DNA from: an uncultured cyanobacterium
GTDB taxonomy: Bacteria; Cyanobacteriota; Cyanobacteriia; PCC-6307; Cyanobiaceae
Assembly: GCA_903858015.1 (NCBI GenBank)
Contig: CAIOGZ010000012.1
Location: forward strand, 1-64,000
DNA: 64,000 nt
Direction of reading: 5' to 3'
Positions 9,512 to 17,866 of this stretch are shown in pieces. The notes under the pieces were generated by a model, which saw only the letters and a list, made by a program, of their open reading frames with translations, searched no databases and was not told the origin of the DNA. How positions within the stretch are numbered: position 1 is the first letter of the stretch; every line of letters begins with the position of its first letter. The position numbers and the translations under genes were made by a program.

Positions 9512-10258
9512 ATGACGGCCTCCACCCCCGCCAAAGAGACCATCCTCGTCGTCGATGACGAGGCCAGCATCCGCAGGATCCTGGAAACCCGCCTGTCCAT
9601 GATTGGCTATCAGGTGGTCACCGCCTGCGATGGCGAAGAGGCCCTGGAGGCCTTCCACCGCGTCCAGCCCGATCTGGTGGTGCTCGACGTCATGATGCCC
9701 AAGCTCGATGGCTACGGCGTCTGCCAGGAGCTGCGCAAAGAATCGGATGTGCCGATCGTGATGCTGACCGCCCTGGGCGATGTGGCCGACCGGATCACCG
9801 GCCTCGAGCTCGGCGCTGACGACTACGTGGTCAAACCGTTCAGCCCCAAGGAGCTGGAGGCCCGCATCCGCTGCGTCCTGCGCCGGGTTGAAAAGGAACA
9901 GGTGGCCGGCATCCCCAATTCGGGGGTGATTCAGGTGGGCCAGCTTCGCATCGATACCAACAAACGCCAGGTTTACCGCGCTGATGAGCGCATCCGCCTT
10001 ACCGGCATGGAGTTCAGCCTGCTGGAGTTGCTGGTGAGCCGCTCGGGTGAGCCCTTCAGCCGGGGCGAAATCCTCAAGGAGGTATGGGGCTACACCCCGG
10101 AGCGTCACGTGGACACCCGGGTGGTGGACGTCCACATTTCCCGGCTGCGTTCCAAACTGGAAGATGATCCCGCTAATCCCGAGCTGATCCTCACGGCCCG
10201 GGGTACTGGCTACCTGTTCCAACGCATCGTTGACTCCCCTGCCTCCGAAGGAGCCTGA
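9512..10258 (+). CDS. rpaB: OmpR-family response regulator RpaB (Ycf27)
   Basis: A 248-residue response regulator essential in cyanobacteria; it binds HLR1 sites and controls high-light genes. From the ATG at 9512 it reads MTASTPAKETILVVDDEASI, matching the canonical RpaB N-terminus; the frame opening at 9401 is ignored. The receiver domain has D59 in VVLDVMMPKLDGYGVC, T86 and K108. The winged helix includes RLTGMEFSLLELLVSRSGEPFSRGEILKEVWGY (shown in part by HVDTRVVDVHISRLRSKLEDD) and ends ILTARGTGYLFQRI. It is probably cotranscribed with plsX, whose start lies 16 bp beyond its stop. Confidence 0.95.
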   Translation: MTASTPAKETILVVDDEASIRRILETRLSMIGYQVVTACDGEEALEAFHRVQPDLVVLDVMMPKLDGYGVCQELRKESDVPIVMLTALGDVADRITGLELGADDYVVKPFSPKELEARIRCVLRRVEKEQVAGIPNSGVIQVGQLRIDTNKRQVYRADERIRLTGMEFSLLELLVSRSGEPFSRGEILKEVWGYTPERHVDTRVVDVHISRLRSKLEDDPANPELILTARGTGYLFQRIVDSPASEGA

Positions 10259-10274
10259 CCAAGGTGACGGCCGC

Positions 10275-11711
10275 ATGGCCCCCGACCGGGGCACAAAGCT
10301 GATGCGCACCAAGCAGAGTCGTGCCATCCGCCGGCTGGTGATCTGGTATCGCCGCAACGCGGCCGTCACCACCTTGGTGGATACGGCTTCAGCCCTGGTG
10401 GACACCGCCAATGCCACCGCCTCGGTAGCCGGCAGCATGGCCGGAGCCGCCGGCAATGTGGCGGGCAATGTGGCTGGGGCCGCCAGTTCCGTGGCAGGGT
10501 CGGTGCTGCAACCCCTGGTGTTCGATCCGCTGCGGCGGCTGCAGGCCAGTGGCGGCCCCCAGGGGGGCTACCTAGCCGGGGCTGGTTTGCCCAGTCGCCC
10601 CCCCCTCTGGGTGGCCGTGGACGGCATGGGCGGCGACCACGCCCCCGGACCGATTCTGGAGGGCTGCCTGCGGGCGGTGCGGCTGCTGCCGCTACGGGTG
10701 CGCTTCGTGGCCGAAGCGGCCCCGCTTGAGGCGGCGGTGGCGGCCCAGGGTTTGGGCGACGCCCTCGCTGAGGCGATCGGCTTGGGGCTGATTGAGCTCG
10801 TTGCCAGCGGCCCCTCGGTAGGCATGAACGAGGAGGCCACCGTGGTGCGCCGTAAGCGCGACGCCAGCATCAACATCGCCATGGACCTGGTGAAAGGCGG
10901 CCAGGCCACGGCGATCTATTCCGCCGGCAATTCCGGGGCCGTGATGGCCGCAGCGATCTTCCGCCTCGGCCGGCTGGCGGGCATCGAGCGGCCCGCCATC
11001 GGCGCCCTCTTCCCCACCAAGGATCCCGACCAGCAGGTGTTGGTGCTCGACGTGGGGGCCAACATGGACTGCAAGGCCGCCTGGTTGCACCAATTCGCCC
11101 TATTGGGCAACATCTACAGCCGCGACGTGCTGCAGGTGAAGCGACCCCGCATTGGCCTGCTCAACATCGGCGAGGAGCAGTGCAAGGGCAACGAGCTCGC
11201 CCTCAAGGCCTACCCCCTGCTGGCGGCTGAGCAGCGCTTCGTGTTCGCCGGCAACTGTGAGGGGCGCGACGTGCTCTCCGGCGATTTCGATGTGGTGGTC
11301 TGCGATGGCTTCACCGGCAACGTGCTGCTCAAGTTCCTCGAATCGGTGGGGGGGGTGCTGCTCGATGTGTTGCGCGCTGAACTGCCCCGGGGCCGGCGCG
11401 GCAAGGTGGGCTCCGCCTTCCTGCGCAGCAACCTGATCCGGATCAAGAAACGCCTCGACCATGCAGAACATGGCGGCGCTCTGCTGCTGGGCGTCGACGG
11501 GATCTGCGTGATCGGTCATGGCAGCAGCCAGGCCCTCTCCGTGGTCAGTGCCCTGCGACTGGCCTATTCCGCCGCCAGCCATGGCGTGATGGACGACCTC
11601 CATGCCCTAGGTGCCCAGGCCCTGGCGGCGCAGGATGCTGCCGCGGATACTGCTGCCGCAGCAAGCCCTGGCCCATCCAGCGCCGAGGCAGCTGCGACTG
11701 CCTGTGGTTGA
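10275..11711 (+). CDS. plsX: Phosphate acyltransferase PlsX
   Basis: Converts acyl-ACP to acyl-phosphate for phospholipid synthesis; peripheral membrane enzyme. The catalytic core begins near residue 100 at WVAVDGMGGDHAPGPILEG and contains SAGNSGAVMAAAIF, VLDVGANMDC, CDGFTGNVLLK and a glycine-rich end around GVDGICVIGHGSS. Core PlsX is about 330-350 residues, but here roughly 100 extra residues precede it: a basic segment (KQSRAIRRLVIWYRRNAAV) and an Ala/Gly/Val-rich repeat (SVAGSMAGAAGNVAGNVAG). I recall a comparable extension in other picocyanobacteria. The start at 10275 avoids overlap with rpaB. First of four lipid genes in a row. Confidence 0.93.
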   Translation: MAPDRGTKLMRTKQSRAIRRLVIWYRRNAAVTTLVDTASALVDTANATASVAGSMAGAAGNVAGNVAGAASSVAGSVLQPLVFDPLRRLQASGGPQGGYLAGAGLPSRPPLWVAVDGMGGDHAPGPILEGCLRAVRLLPLRVRFVAEAAPLEAAVAAQGLGDALAEAIGLGLIELVASGPSVGMNEEATVVRRKRDASINIAMDLVKGGQATAIYSAGNSGAVMAAAIFRLGRLAGIERPAIGALFPTKDPDQQVLVLDVGANMDCKAAWLHQFALLGNIYSRDVLQVKRPRIGLLNIGEEQCKGNELALKAYPLLAAEQRFVFAGNCEGRDVLSGDFDVVVCDGFTGNVLLKFLESVGGVLLDVLRAELPRGRRGKVGSAFLRSNLIRIKKRLDHAEHGGALLLGVDGICVIGHGSSQALSVVSALRLAYSAASHGVMDDLHALGAQALAAQDAAADTAAAASPGPSSAEAAATACG

Positions 11712-11736
11712 CTGAGCCGACTGCGGGCTGATCACA

Positions 11737-12822
11737 GTGTCGCTGCGTTCCGATAGGGCCGCCCCCGACAGACCCCCCCCGACGCAACCCCTGGCACCGT
11801 CCGCCTGGCATCCGGGCGCCATTCGCGGCATGGCCCTGGTGGGCAGCGGCAGTGCCCTGCCCGCCACCAGCATCAGCAACCAAGAGCTCAGCCAGCGGGT
11901 CGCCACCGACGACGGCTGGATTCGCAGCCGTACGGGCATCGGCGCCAGGCGGGTGGCCGGCCCTGCCGAAAGCGTCACCAGCCTGGCGGCGGCAGCGGGC
12001 CGCGCCGCCCTCGAGCGAGCCGGCTGGCAGCCCAACGATCTCGATCTCCTGCTGCTGGCCACCTCCAGCCCCGACGACCTCTTCGGCACGGCACCCCGGG
12101 TGCAGGCGGCCCTGGGCGCCACCAACGCGGTGGCGTTTGACCTCACGGCCGCCTGCAGCGGCTTTCTGTTTGCCCTGATCACCGCCGCCCAATACCTGCG
12201 CACCGGCGCGATGCAACGGGTGCTGGTGATCGGTGCCGACCAGCTCAGCCGCTGGATCAATTGGGATGACCGCAGCACCTGCGTGCTGTTCGGCGACGGG
12301 GCCGGTGCCCTGGCCCTGCGCTCCTGCCCGCTGGATGAGGATGGGTTGGTGGCCTTCCGCATGCGCTCCGACGGCAGCCGCAACGCCTGCCTCACCTTGG
12401 CCCAGGTTGACGATCAGCAACCGCTGCTGGGTGATCTCACCGCCCAGGTGGGTGGGTTCAGGTCGATCCAGATGAACGGCCAGGAGGTGTACAAGTTCGC
12501 GGTGCGAGAGGTGCCGGCGGTGCTGGCGGAGCTGCTGGAGGGGAGTGGTATTGACGCCCACCAGCTCGACTGGCTGCTGCTACACCAGGCCAACCAGCGC
12601 ATCCTCGATGCGGTCGCCGACCGCTTTGCCGTGCCCCACGAGCGGGTGCTCAGCAACCTGGCCTCCTACGGCAACACCTCGGCCGCCACCATTCCGCTGA
12701 TGCTGGATGAGGCCGTCCGCGACGGGCGTATCCAACCCGGTCACCTGATCGCCAGCAGTGGCTTCGGAGCCGGTTTGAGCTGGGGGGGGGCGCTGCTGCG
12801 CTGGCACGGCCCAGCCGGCTGA
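11737..12822 (+). CDS. fabH: 3-oxoacyl-ACP synthase III
   Basis: Starts fatty acid synthesis by condensing acetyl-CoA with malonyl-ACP. The catalytic triad is visible: Cys in FDLTAACSGFLFAL, His in WLLLHQANQRIL and Asn in ASYGNTSAATIPL. The GTG at 11737 gives 361 residues with a Pro-rich leader; an ATG at 11830 (MALVGSGSALP) would give about 330 residues, the usual family length, and may be the real start. Follows plsX by 25 bp and precedes fabD by about 64 bp, with plsC next. Confidence 0.94.
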   Translation: MSLRSDRAAPDRPPPTQPLAPSAWHPGAIRGMALVGSGSALPATSISNQELSQRVATDDGWIRSRTGIGARRVAGPAESVTSLAAAAGRAALERAGWQPNDLDLLLLATSSPDDLFGTAPRVQAALGATNAVAFDLTAACSGFLFALITAAQYLRTGAMQRVLVIGADQLSRWINWDDRSTCVLFGDGAGALALRSCPLDEDGLVAFRMRSDGSRNACLTLAQVDDQQPLLGDLTAQVGGFRSIQMNGQEVYKFAVREVPAVLAELLEGSGIDAHQLDWLLLHQANQRILDAVADRFAVPHERVLSNLASYGNTSAATIPLMLDEAVRDGRIQPGHLIASSGFGAGLSWGGALLRWHGPAG

Positions 12823-12886
12823 ATGCCCCAGCCGGGGGGGGACCAACCGCCGCCTAATCTCCAGACCTGAAAGCGGACGGGATCGA

Positions 12887-13783
12887 ATGGGTATTGCCTG
12901 GGTGTTTCCGGGACAGGGCTCCCAGAAAATCAACATGGCCGCCGCCGTGCTGGAGCTGCCTGGAGCTGGCGAACGCTTCGCCGCCGCCTCGGAGCTGATT
13001 GGGCGGGATCTGCAGGCGATCTGCGCCGGAGAAGCGTTGCCTGGCACGCTTGGCCCCACTGATCTGCACGACACCCGCAACACCCAGCCGGCCCTGTTCG
13101 TGATCGAATCGCTGCTGGTGGACGCCCTGCGCAGCCAGGGCCGCAGCCCCACCCTGGTGGCGGGCCACAGCCTGGGAGAACTGGTGGCCCTCTATGCCGC
13201 CGGCGTGTTTGATGCCAGCACCGGCTTGCAGCTGATCAAAACCCGCAGCGAGCTGATGGCTGCCGCTGGCGGTGGCGCGATGAGCGCCGTGATCGGCTTT
13301 GACCGGGCAGAACTCGAGGCCCTGGTAGCCACCATTGCTGGGGTGGTGATCGCCAACGACAACAGCAGCGGCCAGGTGGTGCTCTCGGGCCAGCCCGATG
13401 CCGTCGCCGCCGTCACCGCCGAGTTGCGCTGCAAACGGGCCATCCCCCTGGCCGTGAGCGGCGCCTTCCATTCCCCCTTGATGGCGGAAGCCGCCGCCGC
13501 TTTCGCCGCGGAACTAGAGGCGGTTCCCTTTACCGATGCCAGCATTCCGGTGCTGAGCAATACCGATCCGAGCCCTGAAACCTGCGGGGAAGCCCTCAAA
13601 CGCCGGCTGGCTAGCCAGATGGTTACAGGAGTGCGCTGGCGCGAAACGATGGAACGGTTCGAGGCTGAGGGCATTGGCACGGCGGTCGAAATCGGCCCCG
13701 GCAACGTGCTCAGCGGCCTGATCAAGCGCAGCTGTGCAGGGATCGAAACGGCCCAGATCAGCAGCCATACCGACCTGGACTGA
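12887..13783 (+). CDS. fabD: Malonyl-CoA-ACP transacylase
   Basis: Loads malonate onto acyl carrier protein. A 298-residue protein with the N-terminal WVFPGQGSQ motif, the nucleophile elbow VAGHSLGELVALYAAG (Ser), catalytic His in SGAFHSPLM and the C-terminal EIGPGNVLSGLIKR. Its TGA shares one base with the plsC ATG (TGATG), so the two are translationally coupled. Confidence 0.95.
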   Translation: MGIAWVFPGQGSQKINMAAAVLELPGAGERFAAASELIGRDLQAICAGEALPGTLGPTDLHDTRNTQPALFVIESLLVDALRSQGRSPTLVAGHSLGELVALYAAGVFDASTGLQLIKTRSELMAAAGGGAMSAVIGFDRAELEALVATIAGVVIANDNSSGQVVLSGQPDAVAAVTAELRCKRAIPLAVSGAFHSPLMAEAAAAFAAELEAVPFTDASIPVLSNTDPSPETCGEALKRRLASQMVTGVRWRETMERFEAEGIGTAVEIGPGNVLSGLIKRSCAGIETAQISSHTDLD

Positions 13784-14526
13784 TGCCAAAACCGCCCTCG
13801 GCCAGCCTGGGCGCCCCAGCGACGGCGGCGCCGGTCCTGCTGCGCTCGCCACGCCCCAGCCTCAGCTACCTGGCGATCAGTTATCTGCTGGTGTTCCCTC
13901 TCTTTCGCTTGCTGCTGCGGGGCCGCACGGCCGGCCAGGCCAACGTGCCCCGCACCGGGGCCCTGGTGGTGGTGGCGAACCATGGATCCCACCTGGATCC
14001 TCCCCTGTTGGGCCATGCCATCGGCCGGCCGGTGGCGTTCATGGCCAAGCAGGAGCTGTTTCGGGTGCCCTTTTTAGGGGCGATCATCCGGGCCTGCGGG
14101 GCCTATCCGGTGGCCCGCGGTGCCGGCGACCGGGAGGCGATCCGGATGGCCCTGCAGCGCTTGGGCCAGGGCTGGGCCACGGGCCTGTTCCTCGATGGCA
14201 CCCGCCAACGGGATGGCCGGGTCAACGCCCCCCAAAGCGGCGCGGCCCTGCTGGCCGCCCGGGCCGGGGTGCCGCTCTTGCCGGTGGCGATCATCAACAG
14301 CCAGAGGGCCCTCGGCCCGGAGCACAACCAGTTGCGATTGGTGCCGGTTCACATCCGCATTGGCCGACCCATCCCCCCGCCGGCCTCCCGCCGCCGCGAC
14401 GATCTCGAAGCCACCACCCGGGCCTGCCAAGCCGAAATCAACCGCCTGCTGGACGAAGGCCTGATTGCTCCCGCCGGCCAACTCGCTGCAGCAAGGGGGG
14501 CAGCCGCCCTGCCGCCCAGATCCTGA
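13783..14526 (+). CDS. plsC: 1-acyl-sn-glycerol-3-phosphate acyltransferase
   Basis: Acylates lysophosphatidic acid to phosphatidic acid at the membrane. A hydrophobic N-terminal helix (LAISYLLVFPLFRLLL) precedes the acyltransferase blocks NHGSHLDPP (catalytic NHxxxxD), FRVPFLGAIIRACGAYPV, FLDGTRQRDGRV (in place of the usual FPEGTR) and VPLLPVAIINS. Last gene of the plsX-fabH-fabD-plsC block. Its final 89 bases overlap the 3' end of the convergent DUF218 gene, which is unusual and noted as a finding. Confidence 0.9.
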   Translation: MPKPPSASLGAPATAAPVLLRSPRPSLSYLAISYLLVFPLFRLLLRGRTAGQANVPRTGALVVVANHGSHLDPPLLGHAIGRPVAFMAKQELFRVPFLGAIIRACGAYPVARGAGDREAIRMALQRLGQGWATGLFLDGTRQRDGRVNAPQSGAALLAARAGVPLLPVAIINSQRALGPEHNQLRLVPVHIRIGRPIPPPASRRRDDLEATTRACQAEINRLLDEGLIAPAGQLAAARGAAALPPRS

Positions 14527-15097
14527 GGTCCCGGCCGCTCAACACCCAGAGTCCCGCCCGCAGACCATCACCCCAAATCTTGCGGCGGCCCTCGGGCAGG
14601 CACAGCGTCCCGCAGGGCACGGCCACCGGGGTGAGATGGATGCCCCGACTCCCGGCCACGATCCGACCCACCAACAGGGCCCGTTCCATGTGATCACTGC
14701 TGGTGACCAGCAGGGCATGGCGAATGTGGGCTTTGCGCAGGTCATCCACCAGGGATGTGAAGTTGGTGAGGGTGTCGCGGGCGCGGTAATCGAGCTGCAC
14801 CTGATCGGAGGGCAAGCCCTTGCGCTGCTGGAAGATCCAGTGGGCGTACTCGGGATTGGTACCGCCACTGACCACCACCGGCAGGCCATCGCGTCGGGCC
14901 AGGTCCGCCGCCGCCAACTCCCGGTCCTTGTCCCCACCCAGCACGAGAATCATCTGGGGTGGCGGTGGCTTGGGCCACCACCACCCCCGCGACAGCCATA
15001 CCAAACCACCAGCGGCCAGGGCCGCCAGCGTGAGCCCAACGCCCCCGGATCGCCGCTGCTGCTGCCGCCGTCTCTGCCGCTGCCGCCTCGACCTCAC
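14438..15097 (-). CDS. YdcF-like DUF218 membrane protein
   Basis: A 219-residue protein: basic N-terminus (RSRRQRQRRRQQQRR), one membrane helix (LTLAALAAGGLVWLSRGWWW), then a DUF218 domain with MILVLGGDKDRELAAADL, LPVVVSGGTNPE, DTLTNFTSLVDDL and ALLVTSSDHMERALLV. DUF218 proteins are probably envelope-associated; their substrate is not established, though roles in cell-wall or vancomycin-related metabolism have been suggested. The GTG start at 15097 overlaps the tsaB stop (GTGA), so the gene is coupled to tsaB. The long open frame continuing upstream is a shadow inside tsaB. The 3' end overlaps plsC. Confidence 0.8.
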   Translation of the reverse strand: MRSRRQRQRRRQQQRRSGGVGLTLAALAAGGLVWLSRGWWWPKPPPPQMILVLGGDKDRELAAADLARRDGLPVVVSGGTNPEYAHWIFQQRKGLPSDQVQLDYRARDTLTNFTSLVDDLRKAHIRHALLVTSSDHMERALLVGRIVAGSRGIHLTPVAVPCGTLCLPEGRRKIWGDGLRAGLWVLSGRDLRIWAAGRLPPLLQRVGRREQSGLRPAGG

Positions 15098-15825
15098 AGG
15101 CGCAACTCCACCGGACTGGTGGGGTAAAGCGGCACCACGCTGGGCCAGGGGGCCGGCAGCCCCGCTGCGGCAGCCTCCTGGCTGAAGCGCAGCAGTTCGG
15201 CCACGTCCTCGGGTTGCTGCACCTGGGCCGGGCATCGCGGTAGGGAAGCGGCGCTGGGGCAGAAGCCGGGGCTGGCCAGGGTGGTCTCGGCCGCCACCAA
15301 CGCTGCCCCATCGGGATAAAGACGGGGTGCTAACAGTTCGCGAATGGGCTGGCCAGGTTTCGGAGCTGCATAAAGGCCCGCCACCAGGCCCCGCCGCGGC
15401 AGCTCCTGCACCAACCAGAGCGCACCGGCAGCCGGCAAGGCCCCCAGGCGCTGAAGCCGGCGGGCGATCAGCAGGAAGCTGCCGATGCCATCGAGGGGTA
15501 GTCCCAGCTGCTGGGCCAGGGTGCGGGCCAGGGTCACCGTGAGCCGGGTGCCCGTGAAGCCCCCCGGTCCGGTTGCCACCGCCAGCCGCCCCAACTGCCG
15601 CCAATCACTGGCCGGCAAAACCGCTTCAACGCAGGCCAGCAGCTCATTGGCGAGGGCGCGGCCGAGGGGGAAGGCGGCAAGCCTGGGGGGCTGGGAGCCG
15701 CCCAGCGGCTGGAGGGCCACCCCCAGGCTGTCGCCGGAGCTGTGCAGGGCCAGCAACCAGGGACCCTGGCCGGCCGAGGGGGCCGCCCCCACCGCCAAGC
15801 ATTCGCCCGGTTCGGCGGCCCTCAT
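15094..15825 (-). CDS. tsaB: tRNA threonylcarbamoyladenosine biosynthesis protein TsaB
   Basis: A partner of TsaD in making t6A37 of ANN-decoding tRNAs. Recognisable parts are the N-terminal LLALHSSGDSLGVAL (actin-like fold start), RLAVATGPGGFTGTRLTVTLARTLAQQLG, which is the family signature, and IGSFLLIARRL. The start is the ATG at 15825, which overlaps the ycf34 stop as ATGA; the frame extends 12 codons further upstream inside ycf34. Three leftward genes, ycf34-tsaB-DUF218, overlap end to start. Confidence 0.88.
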   Translation of the reverse strand: MRAAEPGECLAVGAAPSAGQGPWLLALHSSGDSLGVALQPLGGSQPPRLAAFPLGRALANELLACVEAVLPASDWRQLGRLAVATGPGGFTGTRLTVTLARTLAQQLGLPLDGIGSFLLIARRLQRLGALPAAGALWLVQELPRRGLVAGLYAAPKPGQPIRELLAPRLYPDGAALVAAETTLASPGFCPSAASLPRCPAQVQQPEDVAELLRFSQEAAAAGLPAPWPSVVPLYPTSPVELRL

Positions 15826-16073
15826 GCCGGCAGCAGCTGGCCGGGCCGCAGCCGCAACCAATGGCCGGGCTCAGCCTGAAAATCAAGGCACGCACGCACA
15901 TCCCATTCGACCCCCACGCCGCCAGCGTCTAGATCCCTCACCTGCACATGAATCCGCGGCTGCCGGGGTCGGAAATCCGGCTGATCACTGAGATGGGACA
16001 CACCATGTTGGCGCTCAACCGCATGGTAAGCCTGGCAACGGTCCACCCAGTGGCAATCCACGCAGATGCACAT
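15822..16073 (-). CDS. ycf34: Ycf34 family protein
   Basis: An 83-residue protein beginning MCICVDCHWVDRCQAYHAVE, the hallmark of Ycf34, a small cyanobacterial and plastid protein reported to carry an iron-sulfur cluster and to affect photosynthetic electron transport. Conserved cysteines are the CxCxxC cluster at residues 2, 4 and 7 and a further Cys at 13. The conserved middle (HLSDQPDFRP) and end (WLRLRPGQLLP) also match. The start codon overlaps the candidate ATGs of the divergent nucleotidyltransferase gene. Confidence 0.92.
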   Translation of the reverse strand: MCICVDCHWVDRCQAYHAVERQHGVSHLSDQPDFRPRQPRIHVQVRDLDAGGVGVEWDVRACLDFQAEPGHWLRLRPGQLLPA

Positions 16074-17364
16074 GTCGCCGCGGCGAGGCCAGGCGCCCAT
16101 TGTGGCCTGGGATCCCGATCAACGGGCGCCCGAGCTGTGGCGGATCCTGGCCCCGGAACGCTGGCCGCTGCCTGCGGAGAGCCTGCCGGCCGGCACGGTG
16201 CTGGTGGGGGGAGCGGTGCGGGACGGCCTGTTGGGAAGGCTGGCGGCCCATCCGGACCTGGATCTGGTGGTACCCGACGACGCGGTGAGTCTGGCCCGCA
16301 GCCTGGCGCGGCGGTGGGGGGGATCGGTGGTGGTGCTCGATGCCGAACGGTCGATCGTGCGGTTGGTGATGGCGGGCTGGACGATCGACCTGGCGCAGCG
16401 GCAGGGACCCGACCTCAACCACGATCTGCTCCGGCGCGACTACAGCGCCAATGCGATTGCCCTGCCGCTCAGCGGCCCAGCCGCCCAGCTCGCCTTCGTG
16501 GATCCGAGCGGCGGTCTGGCGGATTTGGCGGCGGGTCGGCTGCGGGCAATCAGTGAAGCCAACCTGTTGGACGACCCGCTGCGCCTGCTGCGGGGCGTGC
16601 GACTGGCCTGCGAACTCGACTTCAGCCTCGAAGCCACCACCCTGGGCTGGATTCGCCAGCACCGGGCCAGGCTCAAGGACGTTGCCGGAGAGAGAATTTT
16701 AGCCGAACTCGAACGGCTGGCCGCAGCAGCGAACGGAGCCGCCGGCCTGGCCCTCGTGGTGGAGACAGGGTTGCTGGAGGGCTGCTGCGAAGCCCTCCCA
16801 GCGCCAGCCCGGCCCACCACCCTGGCAAGCCTCCACCTAGCCGCTGCCGCCGAGCGGGGGCTGACTGCGGCCGAAGCAACCTGGGCCCTGCCGCTGGCCC
16901 GGCTAGCGGCGCTGCTCGATGGGGCCAGCCTGGCCCAGCTCCGGGCCAGCCGCAGCCGGCGCCAGCGCTGCTCCCAGCTGCGCCGCTGGCGGGAACTGCT
17001 GGAGAGCGCGGCCGGCGACCCCGATCGGCTGCCGGAGCAGGAGCGGTTCCAGCTGCAACGCGATCTGGAGGCGGATCTGCCGGCCCTGGCCCTGCTGGCG
17101 GCAGCGAGCTGGGCCAGGGCCGCCTTGCCCCGCTGGCGGGATCCGGCCGACCCCCTCTTCCACCCCAGGGCACCGATCGACGGCGCCACCCTGCAGCAAA
17201 AACTGGGCCTGAAACCAGGACCGCGGCTGGGCCAGCTGCTGCTTCACCTCAGCCAAGAAAGGGCCTTCGGACGGCTGGCCCCCAACCCGGTCGACAACGA
17301 TGCGCAGACCCTAACCGTGGCACGTCACTGGCTCTCCGAGCATCCCGAACCACGCCATGGTTAA
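16066..17364 (+). CDS. CCA tRNA nucleotidyltransferase / poly(A) polymerase family
   Basis: A class II nucleotidyltransferase expected to add or repair the CCA tail of tRNA; tRNA-Asn in this window lacks an encoded CCA. Motifs: VLVGGAVRDGLLGR, the metal-binding pair in PDLDLVVPD, RRDYSANAIALPL, and DDPLRLLRGVRLACELDFSLE, followed by a 200-residue tail with ERILAELERL. The first ATGs (16066, 16072) overlap the ycf34 start on the other strand, so a GTG at 16102 (VAWDPDQRAPELW) is a plausible true start. Some cyanobacteria split CCA- and A-adding activities between two enzymes; which this is cannot be told. Confidence 0.88.
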   Translation: MHMSPRRGQAPIVAWDPDQRAPELWRILAPERWPLPAESLPAGTVLVGGAVRDGLLGRLAAHPDLDLVVPDDAVSLARSLARRWGGSVVVLDAERSIVRLVMAGWTIDLAQRQGPDLNHDLLRRDYSANAIALPLSGPAAQLAFVDPSGGLADLAAGRLRAISEANLLDDPLRLLRGVRLACELDFSLEATTLGWIRQHRARLKDVAGERILAELERLAAAANGAAGLALVVETGLLEGCCEALPAPARPTTLASLHLAAAAERGLTAAEATWALPLARLAALLDGASLAQLRASRSRRQRCSQLRRWRELLESAAGDPDRLPEQERFQLQRDLEADLPALALLAAASWARAALPRWRDPADPLFHPRAPIDGATLQQKLGLKPGPRLGQLLLHLSQERAFGRLAPNPVDNDAQTLTVARHWLSEHPEPRHG

Positions 17365-17431
17365 CTGCGTGGTGAATCGGCGTGATTCTTCGCGAGCCGA
17401 AGTTCTCTTTTTTCCTTCCCTGCCCCCAGCC

Positions 17432-17866
17432 ATGAGCATTCGCCTCTACGTCGGCAACCTGCCGCAGACTTTTGATGCCAAAGAGCTCGAAGCCCTGTTT
17501 GAGAGCATCGGGGCGGGGGTGCGTTTCAAAGCCGTGAACGACCGTGATACCGGTGCCTGCCGTGGTTTCGGCTTCGCCAACGTGGACGACAACAAACTGG
17601 CCGATGCCGTAATCGACCAGCTCAATGGCCGCGAGTTCGGCGGCAGTACCCTCCGCATCGAGGTGTCGGAGCGGCGTGACAGCCGGCCCAGCAATGCTCC
17701 GGCCGAACGCCGCAGCAGCAGCAGCACTGCCACCCCCGCCAGCCGCAAGCCCGCCAACAAACTGGTGCATTCCGACACAGTGGATGCCGAAGCCCCAGAC
17801 CCCCGCTGGGCCGGCGAACTGGCCAAGTTGAAAAATCTGCTGGCCAACCAAACGGTCGGTGTCTGA
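17432..17866 (+). CDS. RNA-binding protein with one RRM domain
   Basis: A 144-residue protein with an N-terminal RRM (1-80): RNP2 is LYVGNL and RNP1 is CRGFGFANV. A Ser/Arg/Ala-rich linker and a short conserved tail (DPRWAGELAKLKNLLANQ) follow. Cyanobacterial Rbp proteins of this kind accumulate in the cold or bind mRNA. The ATG at 17432 follows a pyrimidine-rich segment. The stop overlaps the GTG of the next gene by 8 bases. Confidence 0.9.
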   Translation: MSIRLYVGNLPQTFDAKELEALFESIGAGVRFKAVNDRDTGACRGFGFANVDDNKLADAVIDQLNGREFGGSTLRIEVSERRDSRPSNAPAERRSSSSTATPASRKPANKLVHSDTVDAEAPDPRWAGELAKLKNLLANQTVGV

